This document shows positions 42,827-51,430 of a stretch of DNA of 64,000 nt, in pieces. Each line of letters opens with the position of its first letter. Position 1 is the stretch's first letter. A model generated the notes under the pieces. The model saw nothing but the letters and a program-made list of their open reading frames with translations, made no database searches and was not told the DNA's origin. Source of the DNA: Akkermansiaceae bacterium (GTDB taxonomy: Bacteria > Verrucomicrobiota > Verrucomicrobiia > Verrucomicrobiales > Akkermansiaceae); the NCBI GenBank assembly GCA_019634595.1, contig JAHCBC010000003.1, positions 124,001 through 188,000 on the forward strand. The letters are read 5' to 3'. The position numbers and the translations under genes were made by a program.

Positions 42827-43360
42827 CTACGACCCCTCCGTTACCCCCTGTTTCTCCGCCAGTTCCGCTTCGAGCAGATTCACGACCGTGGAGAATTTCC
42901 GGGCGTTGCTCTCGTTGGCCTGGGAAAGCACCTGGTGGGCTTCCAGCACATGGCGGGCCTGATTCCCCGCGGAGACACCGCTCTTCGGGGGCTTCAGTGA
43001 TTTCCGGATCTCATCCACCTTCCCGCGCCAGTCGGCGGATGGAGGATCGATCTCCATCAAAAAATCCAATCCGAGATCTTCCAGCGAACGGCGGTTGCGT
43101 TCACCCGCATCCGCGATCTGGAGCGTGCCACCGTCCACGACGGAAAGCCGGGCGGCCATACCCGCCAGAGTGCCCATGAAAGTGGAGTCCATCCCCGTGC
43201 AGGCACCGAGATCCACCACCAGACATCGTTCCCCGTTGGAGATGGCATCGTCCCCGAACGTCTTCATGGAAGGACTCGTGAGGAAGGAACCTTTCCCAAC
43301 GCAACGGATCCAACTGAACCGTTCAAAGGTTCCTACCAAGATGGGGCATTCGGTGATCAC
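42827..43360 (-). CDS. STAS-domain anti-sigma-factor antagonist
   Basis: The STAS fold runs from about residue 10 to 110: GTFERFSWIRCVGKGSF, VVDLGACTGMDSTFMGTLAG and LQIADAGERNRRSLEDLGL. The DST within MDSTFMG is where the phosphorylatable serine of SpoIIAA-type proteins lies. A helical C-terminal tail of about 60 residues is an extra. The start is uncertain: I use the GTG at 43360, but an ATG at 43513 overlapping the previous gene is possible, since neither has a good ribosome-binding site. The neighbouring RsbU phosphatase is the expected regulator. Confidence 0.85.
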   Translation of the reverse strand: MITECPILVGTFERFSWIRCVGKGSFLTSPSMKTFGDDAISNGERCLVVDLGACTGMDSTFMGTLAGMAARLSVVDGGTLQIADAGERNRRSLEDLGLDFLMEIDPPSADWRGKVDEIRKSLKPPKSGVSAGNQARHVLEAHQVLSQANESNARKFSTVVNLLEAELAEKQGVTEGS

Positions 43361-43469
43361 GGGGTGAGTACGGTACTTCCAACGGCCGGGTGCCGAACAA
43401 TATAATTCATTCACGCACCCGGTCAACCTTCCTTGCGGTTGAATCGGTGGCGGTTTTTCCACCCACCGC

Positions 43470-43928
43470 CTATTCCCACATGTAGGACTGCCTTGAGGAA
43501 AGGGCCCTGCCATCCCGCAGGAGCGTCACTTTCCAACTGATGACCTTGCCCCGCTTGAAATAGTCGTCCCCGATGACGGAGAACACCGCCTTGCCGGAGG
43601 ATGTATCCGCGGAGAAAGTCTCCGAGCGGGTCTTGATCCGGCTGCCGGATGCTCCCTGGCGGTAGTCGAAACGGACCTCCACCGGCCCGGAACCCACGCC
43701 ACTGGCATCGTTCCACAGCACGGTGTAGTATTGCCCCAGCCGGTCACGCCTTTCGGCCATGCTCACCGCTCCGTGCAGGAGGCGGCTCTTCTCCCCGCGC
43801 ATCATGGGGTCGTCAAGATCGTCCTCGACCTGATCCCGCAGGTAGAACTGCTTCACGGTCAGATCGCTGTCCGGCCCAGCACACGCGCCCAACCCCAACA
43901 ACGACAAGAACAGATACCAGTGTTTCAC
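43470..43928 (-). CDS. Small lipoprotein of unknown function
   Basis: From the GTG at 43928 the product begins MKHWYLFLSLLGLGACAGPD, with a lipobox (LGAC) giving a mature lipid-modified Cys at about residue 16. A TTG at 43940 would add four residues. The 136-residue mature part is polar with alternating beta-type strands (YYTVLWNDASG, VEVRFDYRQG, FSVIGDDYFK, ISWKVTLLRDG) and no known family. It is the first gene of the strand run leading to the STAS/RsbU pair, so it may be an envelope component linked to that signalling module. Confidence 0.7.
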   Translation of the reverse strand: MKHWYLFLSLLGLGACAGPDSDLTVKQFYLRDQVEDDLDDPMMRGEKSRLLHGAVSMAERRDRLGQYYTVLWNDASGVGSGPVEVRFDYRQGASGSRIKTRSETFSADTSSGKAVFSVIGDDYFKRGKVISWKVTLLRDGRALSSRQSYMWE

Positions 43929-44078
43929 AACCCCATTCAAGCAGCAGGCACACGGGGATCAAGGATCAAGAACAGGACCCCAGCAATGAAACCGGGAACC
44001 AAAGATGGATGTGCGAATGGCGGACTCAAGCCGGATCATTGACCGATCTCCATTCCGACGTTAGATTGTTCACTGCCA

Positions 44079-45044
<966 letters not shown>

Positions 45045-45063
45045 TGGCCCACCCACCAAAGAC

Positions 45064-45095
45064 AAAACCGGTGCCTCTGGAAAGGCACCGGCTTT
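45064..45095. terminator. Bidirectional hairpin between convergent genes
   Basis: Arms AAAACCGGTGCC (45064-45075) and GGCACCGGCTTT (45084-45095) form an 11-of-12-bp stem with an 8-base loop (TCTGGAAA). It lies 20 bases after the phoH-like stop and before the stop of the opposing lipoprotein gene, the standard place for a shared terminator. Confidence 0.7.
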
Positions 45096-45130
45096 GATGG
45101 TGAAATGTAACTGGGCCGCCGTGGAGGCGC

Positions 45131-45778
45131 TTACTCGGACGCTTTCCCGGGGGTGACGTCCTCACCACCCGGAGGCAGTGGAGGTGGCGTGGGCGCAGGT
45201 GCCGCCCCGGGGGCGGCGGGTGCCGTGGCGGGAGAGGTGGAGGGATCCCCGGCAGCGGCGGGAGCGGGCGGAACAGGTGCGGAAGGATCCACCGAGATCA
45301 CCGGAGGAACGCCTCCCGGAGGCACGTCCGTGGGAGTCATGTTCGGCAGCGGCTCGACCACCCCACCACCGTCAGGGAGCGGAGGGTAGACGACCATGCC
45401 GCTGGTATCCACCGGTGCCACCGCGTTCGGATCATGGACCATCACCGCGGGAACGAAGCCGACCTCACCGCTGTCCAGCTCCACCTTGACGTAGCTGGAG
45501 TCGGAGGAGATCACCTTCATCGAGGTGTTGCGGGCGAGAAGCTTGTCGGCATCCGCATCACCCTTCGGCCGCTTGTTGAAAAACGCGGTGTTGTCGATGG
45601 TGGCGTGCACGAATTGGCCGGCCTTGAAGGCGGATACGGTGCCGACTCCCGTGCGGACCGAGCCACCGGCGGCGGACAACGGGTCGAAACTACCGCTGGA
45701 GGTGAGCGGGGCGTTCATCGACGCGCAGCCCACAAGGGCGAGAGCGGCGGTAGCGGAAAGGACCGGTATATACTTCAT
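45131..45778 (-). CDS. SH3-like lipoprotein with proline-rich tail
   Basis: From ATG 45778 the product begins MKYIPVLSATAALALVGCAS, with a lipobox (LVGC). Residues about 45-115 look like a small beta-barrel (VRTGVGTVSAFKAGQFVHA, TSMKVISSDSSYVKVELDSG) similar to bacterial SH3 domains. The C-terminal third is a Pro/Ala-rich disordered tail, low in complexity, which could span or contact the cell wall. I recognise no named family. It converges on the phoH-like gene. Confidence 0.75.
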   Translation of the reverse strand: MKYIPVLSATAALALVGCASMNAPLTSSGSFDPLSAAGGSVRTGVGTVSAFKAGQFVHATIDNTAFFNKRPKGDADADKLLARNTSMKVISSDSSYVKVELDSGEVGFVPAVMVHDPNAVAPVDTSGMVVYPPLPDGGGVVEPLPNMTPTDVPPGGVPPVISVDPSAPVPPAPAAAGDPSTSPATAPAAPGAAPAPTPPPLPPGGEDVTPGKASE

Positions 45779-45839
45779 ACTCCCGGGAAACCTGCCACGG
45801 GAGTTATGGTGGGTCAATTTGTTTAACCCGAGGATGGAC

Positions 45840-45908
45840 GGAGCGCGGACTTCAGTCCGCTTGGCTTCGCTGGCCGGATTCTCCGGGGCGGACTGAAGTC
45901 CGCGCTCC
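45840..45908. repeat. Perfect 21-bp inverted repeat (REPIN family 4)
   Basis: The arm at 45840-45860 (GGAGCGCGGACTTCAG...) is repeated exactly in inverted orientation at 45888-45908. The 27-base centre (TTGGCTTCGCTGGCCGGATT... then CTCCGGGG) is shared with a related element at 50807-50875. One end lies only 2 bases from the stop of panD, so it may also act as the panD terminator. Confidence 0.75.
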
Positions 45909-45910
45909 AT

Positions 45911-46255
45911 TCAGTTCCGGCGGATGATGTGGTTCTCCTCATCAAGGAGGATCTTCTTCGGCACGACCGGCACATCGGACAGGGCGAAGGCCATGATGGC
46001 CACCCGCTCGCCTTTCTTGATCCGGTGGGCGGCGCCGCCGTTGATGATGATCTCCCGCGCACCGGGCACGCCCGCCTGCACGTAGGTCTCCAGCCGGTTG
46101 CCGCTGGTGATGGAGGCGACCAGCACCTTCTCACCCTCCCACAGGCCCGCCGCCTCCATGAGCTGGGTATCGATCTCGATGCTGCCTTCATAGTCCACAT
46201 CCGAAGACGTGATCATGGCGCGGTGCATCTTTGACTTCAGGACTTGGCGAAGCAT
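45911..46255 (-). CDS. panD: Aspartate 1-decarboxylase (pyruvoyl-dependent)
   Basis: The 114-residue protein matches PanD over its full normal length. MLRQVLKSKMHRAMITSSDV is the N-terminal signature. DYEGSIEID contains the G24-S25 bond that self-cleaves to create the pyruvoyl cofactor. NGGAAHRIKKGERVAIMAF is the conserved middle. It makes beta-alanine from aspartate for pantothenate and coenzyme A. No other pan gene is nearby. It is followed by a perfect inverted repeat that may terminate its transcript. Confidence 0.97.
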   Translation of the reverse strand: MLRQVLKSKMHRAMITSSDVDYEGSIEIDTQLMEAAGLWEGEKVLVASITSGNRLETYVQAGVPGAREIIINGGAAHRIKKGERVAIMAFALSDVPVVPKKILLDEENHIIRRN

Positions 46256-46294
46256 GCGCGGAAGGAATCCGCCGATCCCCCGGCAGTCAAGCGA

Positions 46295-47215
46295 TTAGTC
46301 CAGACGCACCACCCTCCAGAAGCGCCGGGTTTCCGCGGGGTCCACCGGGGCGGGGAAGAGGGTGGTCCCGGAAAGCGGGCTTCCAGCCACCTGTTCCACC
46401 GGCTGCCAGCTCTCCGCGGGATCAAGTGTTGTGGATGTCTCGATCCGGTAGCGGCTGCCGGGATTGCTCTCCCACTCCAGCGTGAAAACCGCGCCACCGG
46501 CGGCGGCACGGGTGACGCGGAACGGACCGTCGTTCTGGTGGATCACGCCGATGGCGTCCAGGTCGAAGCCGCCGGAGCCCTCGACCGGCCATGGATCATA
46601 GATCGGTTTCCCGCGGCTGTCGGTGGTGGTTCCATTCCCGATGATGTCCACGATCCTGACGAACCGCACGTTCTCTTTGTCCAGCAGCGGGGCGTCCAGG
46701 ATTTCCGCAAGGTCGAATGGCGTGCCGAAGCCGCCGCGGTATTTCCCCGCCAGGTTGTGGATCTCCGTGGCGTCGATGCCGCCGAAGCCGCCCGCGGGTT
46801 CCACCGTGTCCGAGATGGCCGGAAAACGGTAGTAGTTCACCCCGTCACTGGACACCTCCACGAAGGCCAGTTCCAGGAAGGTATGGTTGAAGGAGTTCTC
46901 GAAAACGGCGAAGTCCGCGCCCGGGCCGTTCCGGATGGGATGGGGGAAATAGAGCGTCATCCTGCCGCCATTCCCCAGCGTCACGATGTGCATGGGATCC
47001 GTGCCGGCAGGCCCGAGGGCGAGCCCCGGCGTCTTCCATACATCGTCCACATCGGTGCCATACTGCGGAGGGAGGTATCCGTTCGCCCACGCGACGAAGC
47101 GGGGGTCCGTGTGGCTGATGGCCGTGGAACCCGGAGCCCCAGCCGGAGGTGGGAAATCCCCCGCCCCTGCGGCCAGCGGCCACAGCGCGGAGAGAATCAA
47201 AAGCGCCTTCTTCAT
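46295..47215 (-). CDS. Secreted surface protein of the cobalamin-uptake operon
   Basis: A signal peptide (MKKALLILSALWPLAAGAG) precedes a beta-rich protein of about 290 residues. Motifs include MTLYFPHPIRNGPGADFAVFENSF, ELAFVEVSSDGVNYYRFPA and GFDLDAIGVI. This arrangement recalls cell-surface proteins found beside B12-type TonB receptors in other phyla. The C-terminal part (about 235-306) resembles the short VERRUCO-type domain (FTLEWESNPGSRYRIETSTTL) seen in many verrucomicrobial exported proteins. It is the last gene under the B12 riboswitch and starts 3 bases beyond the TonB receptor stop. A role in cobalamin capture is inferred from context. Confidence 0.75.
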   Translation of the reverse strand: MKKALLILSALWPLAAGAGDFPPPAGAPGSTAISHTDPRFVAWANGYLPPQYGTDVDDVWKTPGLALGPAGTDPMHIVTLGNGGRMTLYFPHPIRNGPGADFAVFENSFNHTFLELAFVEVSSDGVNYYRFPAISDTVEPAGGFGGIDATEIHNLAGKYRGGFGTPFDLAEILDAPLLDKENVRFVRIVDIIGNGTTTDSRGKPIYDPWPVEGSGGFDLDAIGVIHQNDGPFRVTRAAAGGAVFTLEWESNPGSRYRIETSTTLDPAESWQPVEQVAGSPLSGTTLFPAPVDPAETRRFWRVVRLD

Positions 47216-47218
47216 GTG

Positions 47219-49195
47219 TCAGAATTCTTTCCGGATGCCGATCTGATACTGCCTGCCGGCCGCCGGATACCAGACTCCATTGTATTTAACCGTGGCATAC
47301 CGCTCATCGGTGAGGTTGTTCACGCGGCCATAGACGGACCATCCGTCGCGGCCTTCCCAGCGTAGCATGAGATTGGCGGTGGCATGGGACGGCAGCTTCG
47401 GCCGGTTGTTCGAAAGGTCGTTCCCCTCGAAGGAACTGCCGGTGTATTGGTATTCCGCCTGCACCAGCCAGCGGTCCAGCGGACGCCAGCCCGCGATGGC
47501 GGAGAGTTCATGCCGCGGGACGAGGTAGATTTCCTTTCCGGAATACGGGCCGGATTGCTGGCGGGCATCCAGCCAGGTGTGGCGGAGCTGCAGGTCCCAG
47601 CGGGCGGAGTTCCAGCCCAGCTCCGTCTCCACGCCGTGGCGGCGGGTTTCCGCGAGGTTCACGTTCAGGTTCCGCAGGTAGTCGTAGGCGATCTCTCCGT
47701 CGAGCCACTGGACGAACCCGTTCAGCCGGAACCTCCAGCCGCCCTTCCGCCATTCACCGCCCAGTTCGACCTGGTGGCCGGTTTCCGCTTCCAGGCGGTC
47801 ATTGAACGGCTCCGCCATGGGAAAGCCCTGGTAGGAGGCGATCTCATCCGTGGAGGGCAGGCGATAGAGCCGGTCATAGCGCAGCCACGCGTCCGCGGCG
47901 TCGCCTTCCCAGCGGAGGCCTAGTTGCAGCGCATGGTTCAGTTCGCTGCCTCCCCTATCGAAATTCAGGTCCGGATCCCACGGAAAGCGGATGCTCTCCG
48001 CGCGGGCGTCCACCCGGGAGCGTTCCAACCTGGCCGCAAAGCCGAGGTGCCATCTTTGCCATGGCTCCCAGTCCACCGCGGCGGATGCCCCATAGACCAT
48101 GCGCTCCAAGTCAGCGACCGCCGTTTTCCTCTGCCGCTGGATCTCCCGGTATTGGGTAAGGTCGAGCGAATCATACCGGAAGTTCAGCCCGGCCCGGACG
48201 TCCAGCCCATCGGTCCGCCAGCTCCATTCCGGGCGGAAGGTGACGGAATCCAGCAGGTTGTCCGTGTGGGATCCGGGGCCGAAATTCCATGCCTGGTCCC
48301 GGCGGGACCACGCCAGCGGCAGTTCCACGCCCATCCCCTGGCCGCCCTTCCAGCCCAGATTGACATCCGCCTTCCACTGTTCCTGTTCGGAAAAATATTG
48401 GTCCTCCTGACCGGCCTGCACGTAGATGGACTGCCGGGGATCATCCCTATACCGCGCCTCCGACAATGGGCCGGGAAAGCCGCTGAGTTCATCCGACCAA
48501 CCGATACCGGCATCCACCTCCCATCCGTGGCCGAGCCGCCGGTCCCACCGCAGGTGGATGGACTCCACCTCGCTCATCGCGTTGTCCCGCCAGCCGTCGG
48601 AGAAGTTCCTTTCCAGATCGACGCGGATGCCGTCCGCGCCGTACCGGCCACCGTAGCCCAGCCGGTAGATGGCAAGTCCATCACTGCCCCCGGCGGCCTC
48701 CAGATAGCCGCTCCCCTTTCCCGAGGGGGTGCGGGTGACCAGGTTGATCACGCCCGCCGCCGCATTGTCCCCGAACCGGGCTGTCTGCGCGCCCCGCAGG
48801 ATCTCCACACGGACGATCCGCGAAAGCGGTACCTCCAGCAGGGACACCGCCGCCATGTCCGGGCGGTTCACCGGACGGCCGTCCACCATGACCAGCACAC
48901 GGGATGACGAATTTTCCCCGAACCCGCGGAGGTGCAGCGCACCCGCCGCCGCATTTCCAGAGGTGCTGGTCAGCCGCACGCCGCCTTTCACCGCCAGCAG
49001 TTCCGCCACGGAGCGGACTCCGGAGGAGATGATCTCCTCCTCACCGATGACGGTCGCGTTCCCCGCGAAGTGTGATGGAAGCACAGCCCCCCGCCATGCT
49101 TCCACCACGATTTCAGGCATCACTTCCTCGCCCGCGGCGGAAGCCACGGCGAGCAGGAGCGCCGAAAAACCGGCGAGGCTGGAAGATCCCGCCAT
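47219..49195 (-). CDS. TonB-dependent outer-membrane receptor (BtuB-like by context)
   Basis: The 658-residue protein has a signal peptide and a plug domain (about 30-150) with VIGEEEIISSGVRSVAELL, LHLRGFGENSSSRVLVMVDG and IVRVEILRGAQTARFGDNAAAG. A 22-strand barrel of the usual size ends in an aromatic residue (YQIGIRKEF). A recognisable TonB box is not obvious. The upstream cobalamin riboswitch and the flanking surface proteins imply that it carries cobalamin or a related corrinoid. BtuB-type specificity is not shown directly by the sequence. It lies in an operon of three genes. Confidence 0.92.
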   Translation of the reverse strand: MAGSSSLAGFSALLLAVASAAGEEVMPEIVVEAWRGAVLPSHFAGNATVIGEEEIISSGVRSVAELLAVKGGVRLTSTSGNAAAGALHLRGFGENSSSRVLVMVDGRPVNRPDMAAVSLLEVPLSRIVRVEILRGAQTARFGDNAAAGVINLVTRTPSGKGSGYLEAAGGSDGLAIYRLGYGGRYGADGIRVDLERNFSDGWRDNAMSEVESIHLRWDRRLGHGWEVDAGIGWSDELSGFPGPLSEARYRDDPRQSIYVQAGQEDQYFSEQEQWKADVNLGWKGGQGMGVELPLAWSRRDQAWNFGPGSHTDNLLDSVTFRPEWSWRTDGLDVRAGLNFRYDSLDLTQYREIQRQRKTAVADLERMVYGASAAVDWEPWQRWHLGFAARLERSRVDARAESIRFPWDPDLNFDRGGSELNHALQLGLRWEGDAADAWLRYDRLYRLPSTDEIASYQGFPMAEPFNDRLEAETGHQVELGGEWRKGGWRFRLNGFVQWLDGEIAYDYLRNLNVNLAETRRHGVETELGWNSARWDLQLRHTWLDARQQSGPYSGKEIYLVPRHELSAIAGWRPLDRWLVQAEYQYTGSSFEGNDLSNNRPKLPSHATANLMLRWEGRDGWSVYGRVNNLTDERYATVKYNGVWYPAAGRQYQIGIRKEF

Positions 49196-49214
49196 CGCGA
49201 AAGGTTTTCTGGTC

Positions 49215-49805
49215 TCAGGCAGCCCTGCGTCGGCGCCAGATCAGCGCGCCTCCCATGAGCACCATCACGGAAGCGACAGGCTCCGGCACGGGATCCACGC
49301 TGGGGATATCCCCGTACGCGCCATACACCAGACCATCCCAGGATCCCGGGGCCACCACACGGAAAGGGGCGGAAACTCCGCTGCCCTCCGACCATGAGCC
49401 TTCCGCAACGGGGACACCGGTCGGATAGCCCGCCAGTCCGCCCGCCACGGACTGCGTCCAGTATGGCGAGTAGGTCGGTGCCCCGGTGTTGGTCTCCGTC
49501 ACACCCAGCCAAGTGATGGCGCTGATGAAATAGTTCGGCTCCTGCGGCGTGCCGAAGTTGCTCGCGCTGATGGAAAGGTCGCTCTCCGCGGAATCGATGA
49601 TCTGGAGCAGGCCCCAGGTATCCAGCGGCGAACCCGTGCTGTAAGTGTAGTAAATCTCGTAGGTGCGGCTCCCGATGTTCGGGGACTCCAGCACGAGGTA
49701 GGACACGTCCGGACCGGATCCGAGGATGATGTTGGCGGCTCCGGCAAGGCTGGCGGAGAACAGGGTGCACGCGAACGCGAACACCCTGATGGTGTTGATT
49801 TTCAT
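49215..49805 (-). CDS. PEP-CTERM surface protein, first gene under the B12 riboswitch
   Basis: The ATG at 49805 gives a signal peptide (MKINTIRVFAFACTLFSASLAGA). A beta-rich body with Tyr/Thr/Ser follows (YEIYYTYSTGSPLDTWGLLQ, FISAITWLGVTETN). The tail is a PEP-CTERM sorting signal: DPVPEPVASVMVLMGGALIW then RRRRAA. AGAAGAGA precedes the start. Being the first gene of a riboswitch-controlled TonB operon suggests that it binds or presents a corrinoid at the surface, in the way BtuG-type proteins do, but that is inference. No other family is recognised. Confidence 0.85.
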   Translation of the reverse strand: MKINTIRVFAFACTLFSASLAGAANIILGSGPDVSYLVLESPNIGSRTYEIYYTYSTGSPLDTWGLLQIIDSAESDLSISASNFGTPQEPNYFISAITWLGVTETNTGAPTYSPYWTQSVAGGLAGYPTGVPVAEGSWSEGSGVSAPFRVVAPGSWDGLVYGAYGDIPSVDPVPEPVASVMVLMGGALIWRRRRAA

Positions 49806-49944
49806 ATGGTCTCTTCTGGTTCTGTGGATGACCCGGACACGAGAAGAGGAACGCCCGGGCGCATGGCACACGGTCATTCTCCGTCCCAAACCCCTCTTGC
49901 GCGGAAGGGCATACGCGGCGCCGCATCCGGATGAACGGCACCGG

Positions 49945-50145
49945 GACGAACGAGACGGGGTGAAGTATTCGGACTCCCGACTGTGGAGGAAACGGAATCT
50001 CTTCCGTCCCTCCGCCTCCTTCCCGCCTTCACCTCCGCTCGCACGGAGATTGGCTGTATGGGAATTCGTTCGTCGGATACCGCAGCGCGACTGTTCCGGG
50101 CTCTCACCGGATTCCATGCACCCCGCATCAGGTCATCGGCAGGGA
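49945..50145 (-). promoter_or_regulatory. Cobalamin (B12) riboswitch
   Basis: Read on the minus strand, the conserved core GAATCCGGTGAGAGCCCGG (about 50114 down to 50096) matches the ligand-binding J3/P4-P5 region of cobalamin riboswitches. It is followed by AACAGTCGCGCTGCGG and CAGCCAATCTCC. Then, at about 49979-49958, a B12-box-like GGGAGTCCGAATACTTCACC precedes CCGTCTCGTTCG. Order and spacing fit the class. It lies about 140 bases upstream of the PEP-CTERM start at 49805 and probably lowers expression of the TonB operon when cobalamin is plentiful. Confidence 0.85.
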
Positions 50146-50306
50146 CCACACCAGACCCCGGGGCATCATGCAAGCGCGTAGATTTTGCAGGGTATCATCC
50201 GCCGGGAGGGAACGGAGCGCCTCGTCCGTCGTGTGCATGGACGGGGACATCCATGCTCCATTCCACAGACAAGGCCTGTCTGAAGACAGCACTCCCAGCG
50301 TGCGGC

Positions 50307-50759
50307 TCACCAGATCCGCCGGATGCCGTAGGCATCCAAGGCCGGATCAGCCGAAATGATCCCCAACTGCCTGTTGGTGGCTTGGGAGACCAACATCCGG
50401 TCAAAAGGATCGGCATGATGCTTCGGAAGGTCCTGCACAAAACGGCAGTCGTTGATGCCGGGCACCAGAAGAGGAACATTCACCCTTTCCAAGGCTTCCG
50501 GGTAGCAGGTGTTCCAATCCGAACGCACATGGAAATCGAAACGCTTCCCCGAGAGCTTGATGGCGATCTCCCATAAGCTGACGAGCGAATGGAATATGGG
50601 AAGATCCCCGTCAATGGCATCACCCGCCGCACGGGAAAGACGGGCATCACCATGCAACATTTAGAGGAGCGCATGGGTATCCAGGAGCCAGCCAGTGACG
50701 GCCGCAATGAGCTTCGAAAGTTGGGTTTTCGCCTCATGGATGGAAACCTGCACGCGCAC
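50307..50759 (-). pseudogene. Decayed phd-vapC toxin-antitoxin locus (in-frame fusion remnant)
   Basis: From the GTG at 50759 the frame reads as the start of a Phd/YefM antitoxin (VQVSIHEAKTQLSKLIAAV). It then passes directly into the start of a PIN-domain toxin (WLLDTHALL) and a TAA stop. The same frame then continues after the stop: MLHGDARLSRAAG, then FHSLVSLWEIAIKLSGK and DPFDRMLVSQATNRQLGIIS, and ends near 50307. The antitoxin's C-terminal half is missing and the toxin has a nonsense codon where a Trp is usual. The locus is therefore broken. Restarting at ATG 50660 would lack the first acidic PIN strand. Confidence 0.8.
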
Positions 50760-50765
50760 TATTTG

Positions 50766-50788
50766 GCCATGATGGCTAAGTTTGTCAA
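50766..50788 (-). promoter_or_regulatory. Remnant autoregulated promoter of the phd-vapC locus
   Basis: On the minus strand a consensus -35 box TTGACA (50788-50783) is followed, 17 bases later, by a weak -10-like CAAATA. A perfect palindrome, GCCATCATGGC (50776-50766), lies between them. An operator overlapping the promoter is standard for Phd-type antitoxin autoregulation. Confidence 0.5.
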
Positions 50789-50806
50789 ATCAACGCCATA
50801 ACGAAC

Positions 50807-50875
50807 GGAGCGCCGGCTTCAGCCGGCTTGGCTTCGCTGGCTGGATTCTCCGGGGCCGACTGAAGTCGGCGCTAC
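50807..50875. repeat. REPIN family 4, second copy
   Basis: GGAGCGCCGGCTTCAGCCGGC-type arms flank the same centre as at 45840-45908 (TTGGCTTCGCTGGCTGGATT, then CTCCGGGG). The distal arm ends in CTAC, i.e. GTAG on the minus strand. The base changes in the stems are largely compensatory, which preserves hairpin formation. Confidence 0.7.
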
Positions 50876-50897
50876 CAGCGTGTGACCCAGCGGACCT

Positions 50898-51278
50898 TCA
50901 TCTGGAGACGGACGTCGCAGCATCATGGACGCGCTTCGTTTTCCAGAGCAAAAAGAGATTCACCAGGCTGATCAGGAAGATCCACGCGCCGGTCTGGAAG
51001 ATGGCGGTTGTGAAGGACCTCATGGTCTCGACGGACGAAACCATCACCCTTTCTCCCGATTCCATGAATGTGATTACGGACTCGTGCAGACCCGCGGTGT
51101 AGGATTTCCCGATCCTCTTTTCCATTTTCGCGCTCACCTCGGTGACAGAAGTATTGAGGAGATCTCTCTCCATTTTGTATGTCATGGTATTTGCCGCAAA
51201 ACCCACACCGAACATCACCAACGTGATGAACAGGGTGAGAATGTTCAGCGCGATGAGCCACTTGACCGGATGCTTCAT
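50898..51278 (-). CDS. Small two-helix membrane protein, unknown
   Basis: The 126-residue form from ATG 51278 starts MKHPVKWLIALNILTLFITLVMFGVGF, a first helix. An amphipathic central region (about 35-90: RDLLNTSVTEVSAKMEKR, then HESVITFMESGERVMVSSVE) could be periplasmic and coiled. A second helix (TAIFQTGAWIFLISLVNLFLLW) and a short basic tail follow. This resembles the layout of methyl-accepting or 4HB-type sensor input domains without a signalling output. An in-frame GTG at 51371 would extend it by 31 residues. No family is recognised. Confidence 0.55.
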   Translation of the reverse strand: MKHPVKWLIALNILTLFITLVMFGVGFAANTMTYKMERDLLNTSVTEVSAKMEKRIGKSYTAGLHESVITFMESGERVMVSSVETMRSFTTAIFQTGAWIFLISLVNLFLLWKTKRVHDAATSVSR

Positions 51279-51430
51279 GGAGCGGGAAGAAAACGCCCTT
51301 TCCGCTGGAACGACAAGCCCGCGGATCGATCCGACGGGGATCTCCCGGAACTTTTCCCCGTCAGATATCACGGGTTCCGGCTAATACATCCATGGAGCCT
51401 GCTTCCGAAAAGCCCCATGCCCAGCAATCC

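Noticed and set aside
49806..50117. Extension of the PEP-CTERM gene to an upstream start at 50117
   Set aside because: It would translate the cobalamin riboswitch; the signal peptide begins at 49805.
50307..50660. Intact VapC-like toxin starting at ATG 50660
   Set aside because: It lacks the first PIN strand with its catalytic Asp (LLDTH), which lies upstream beyond a stop codon; the locus is a remnant.
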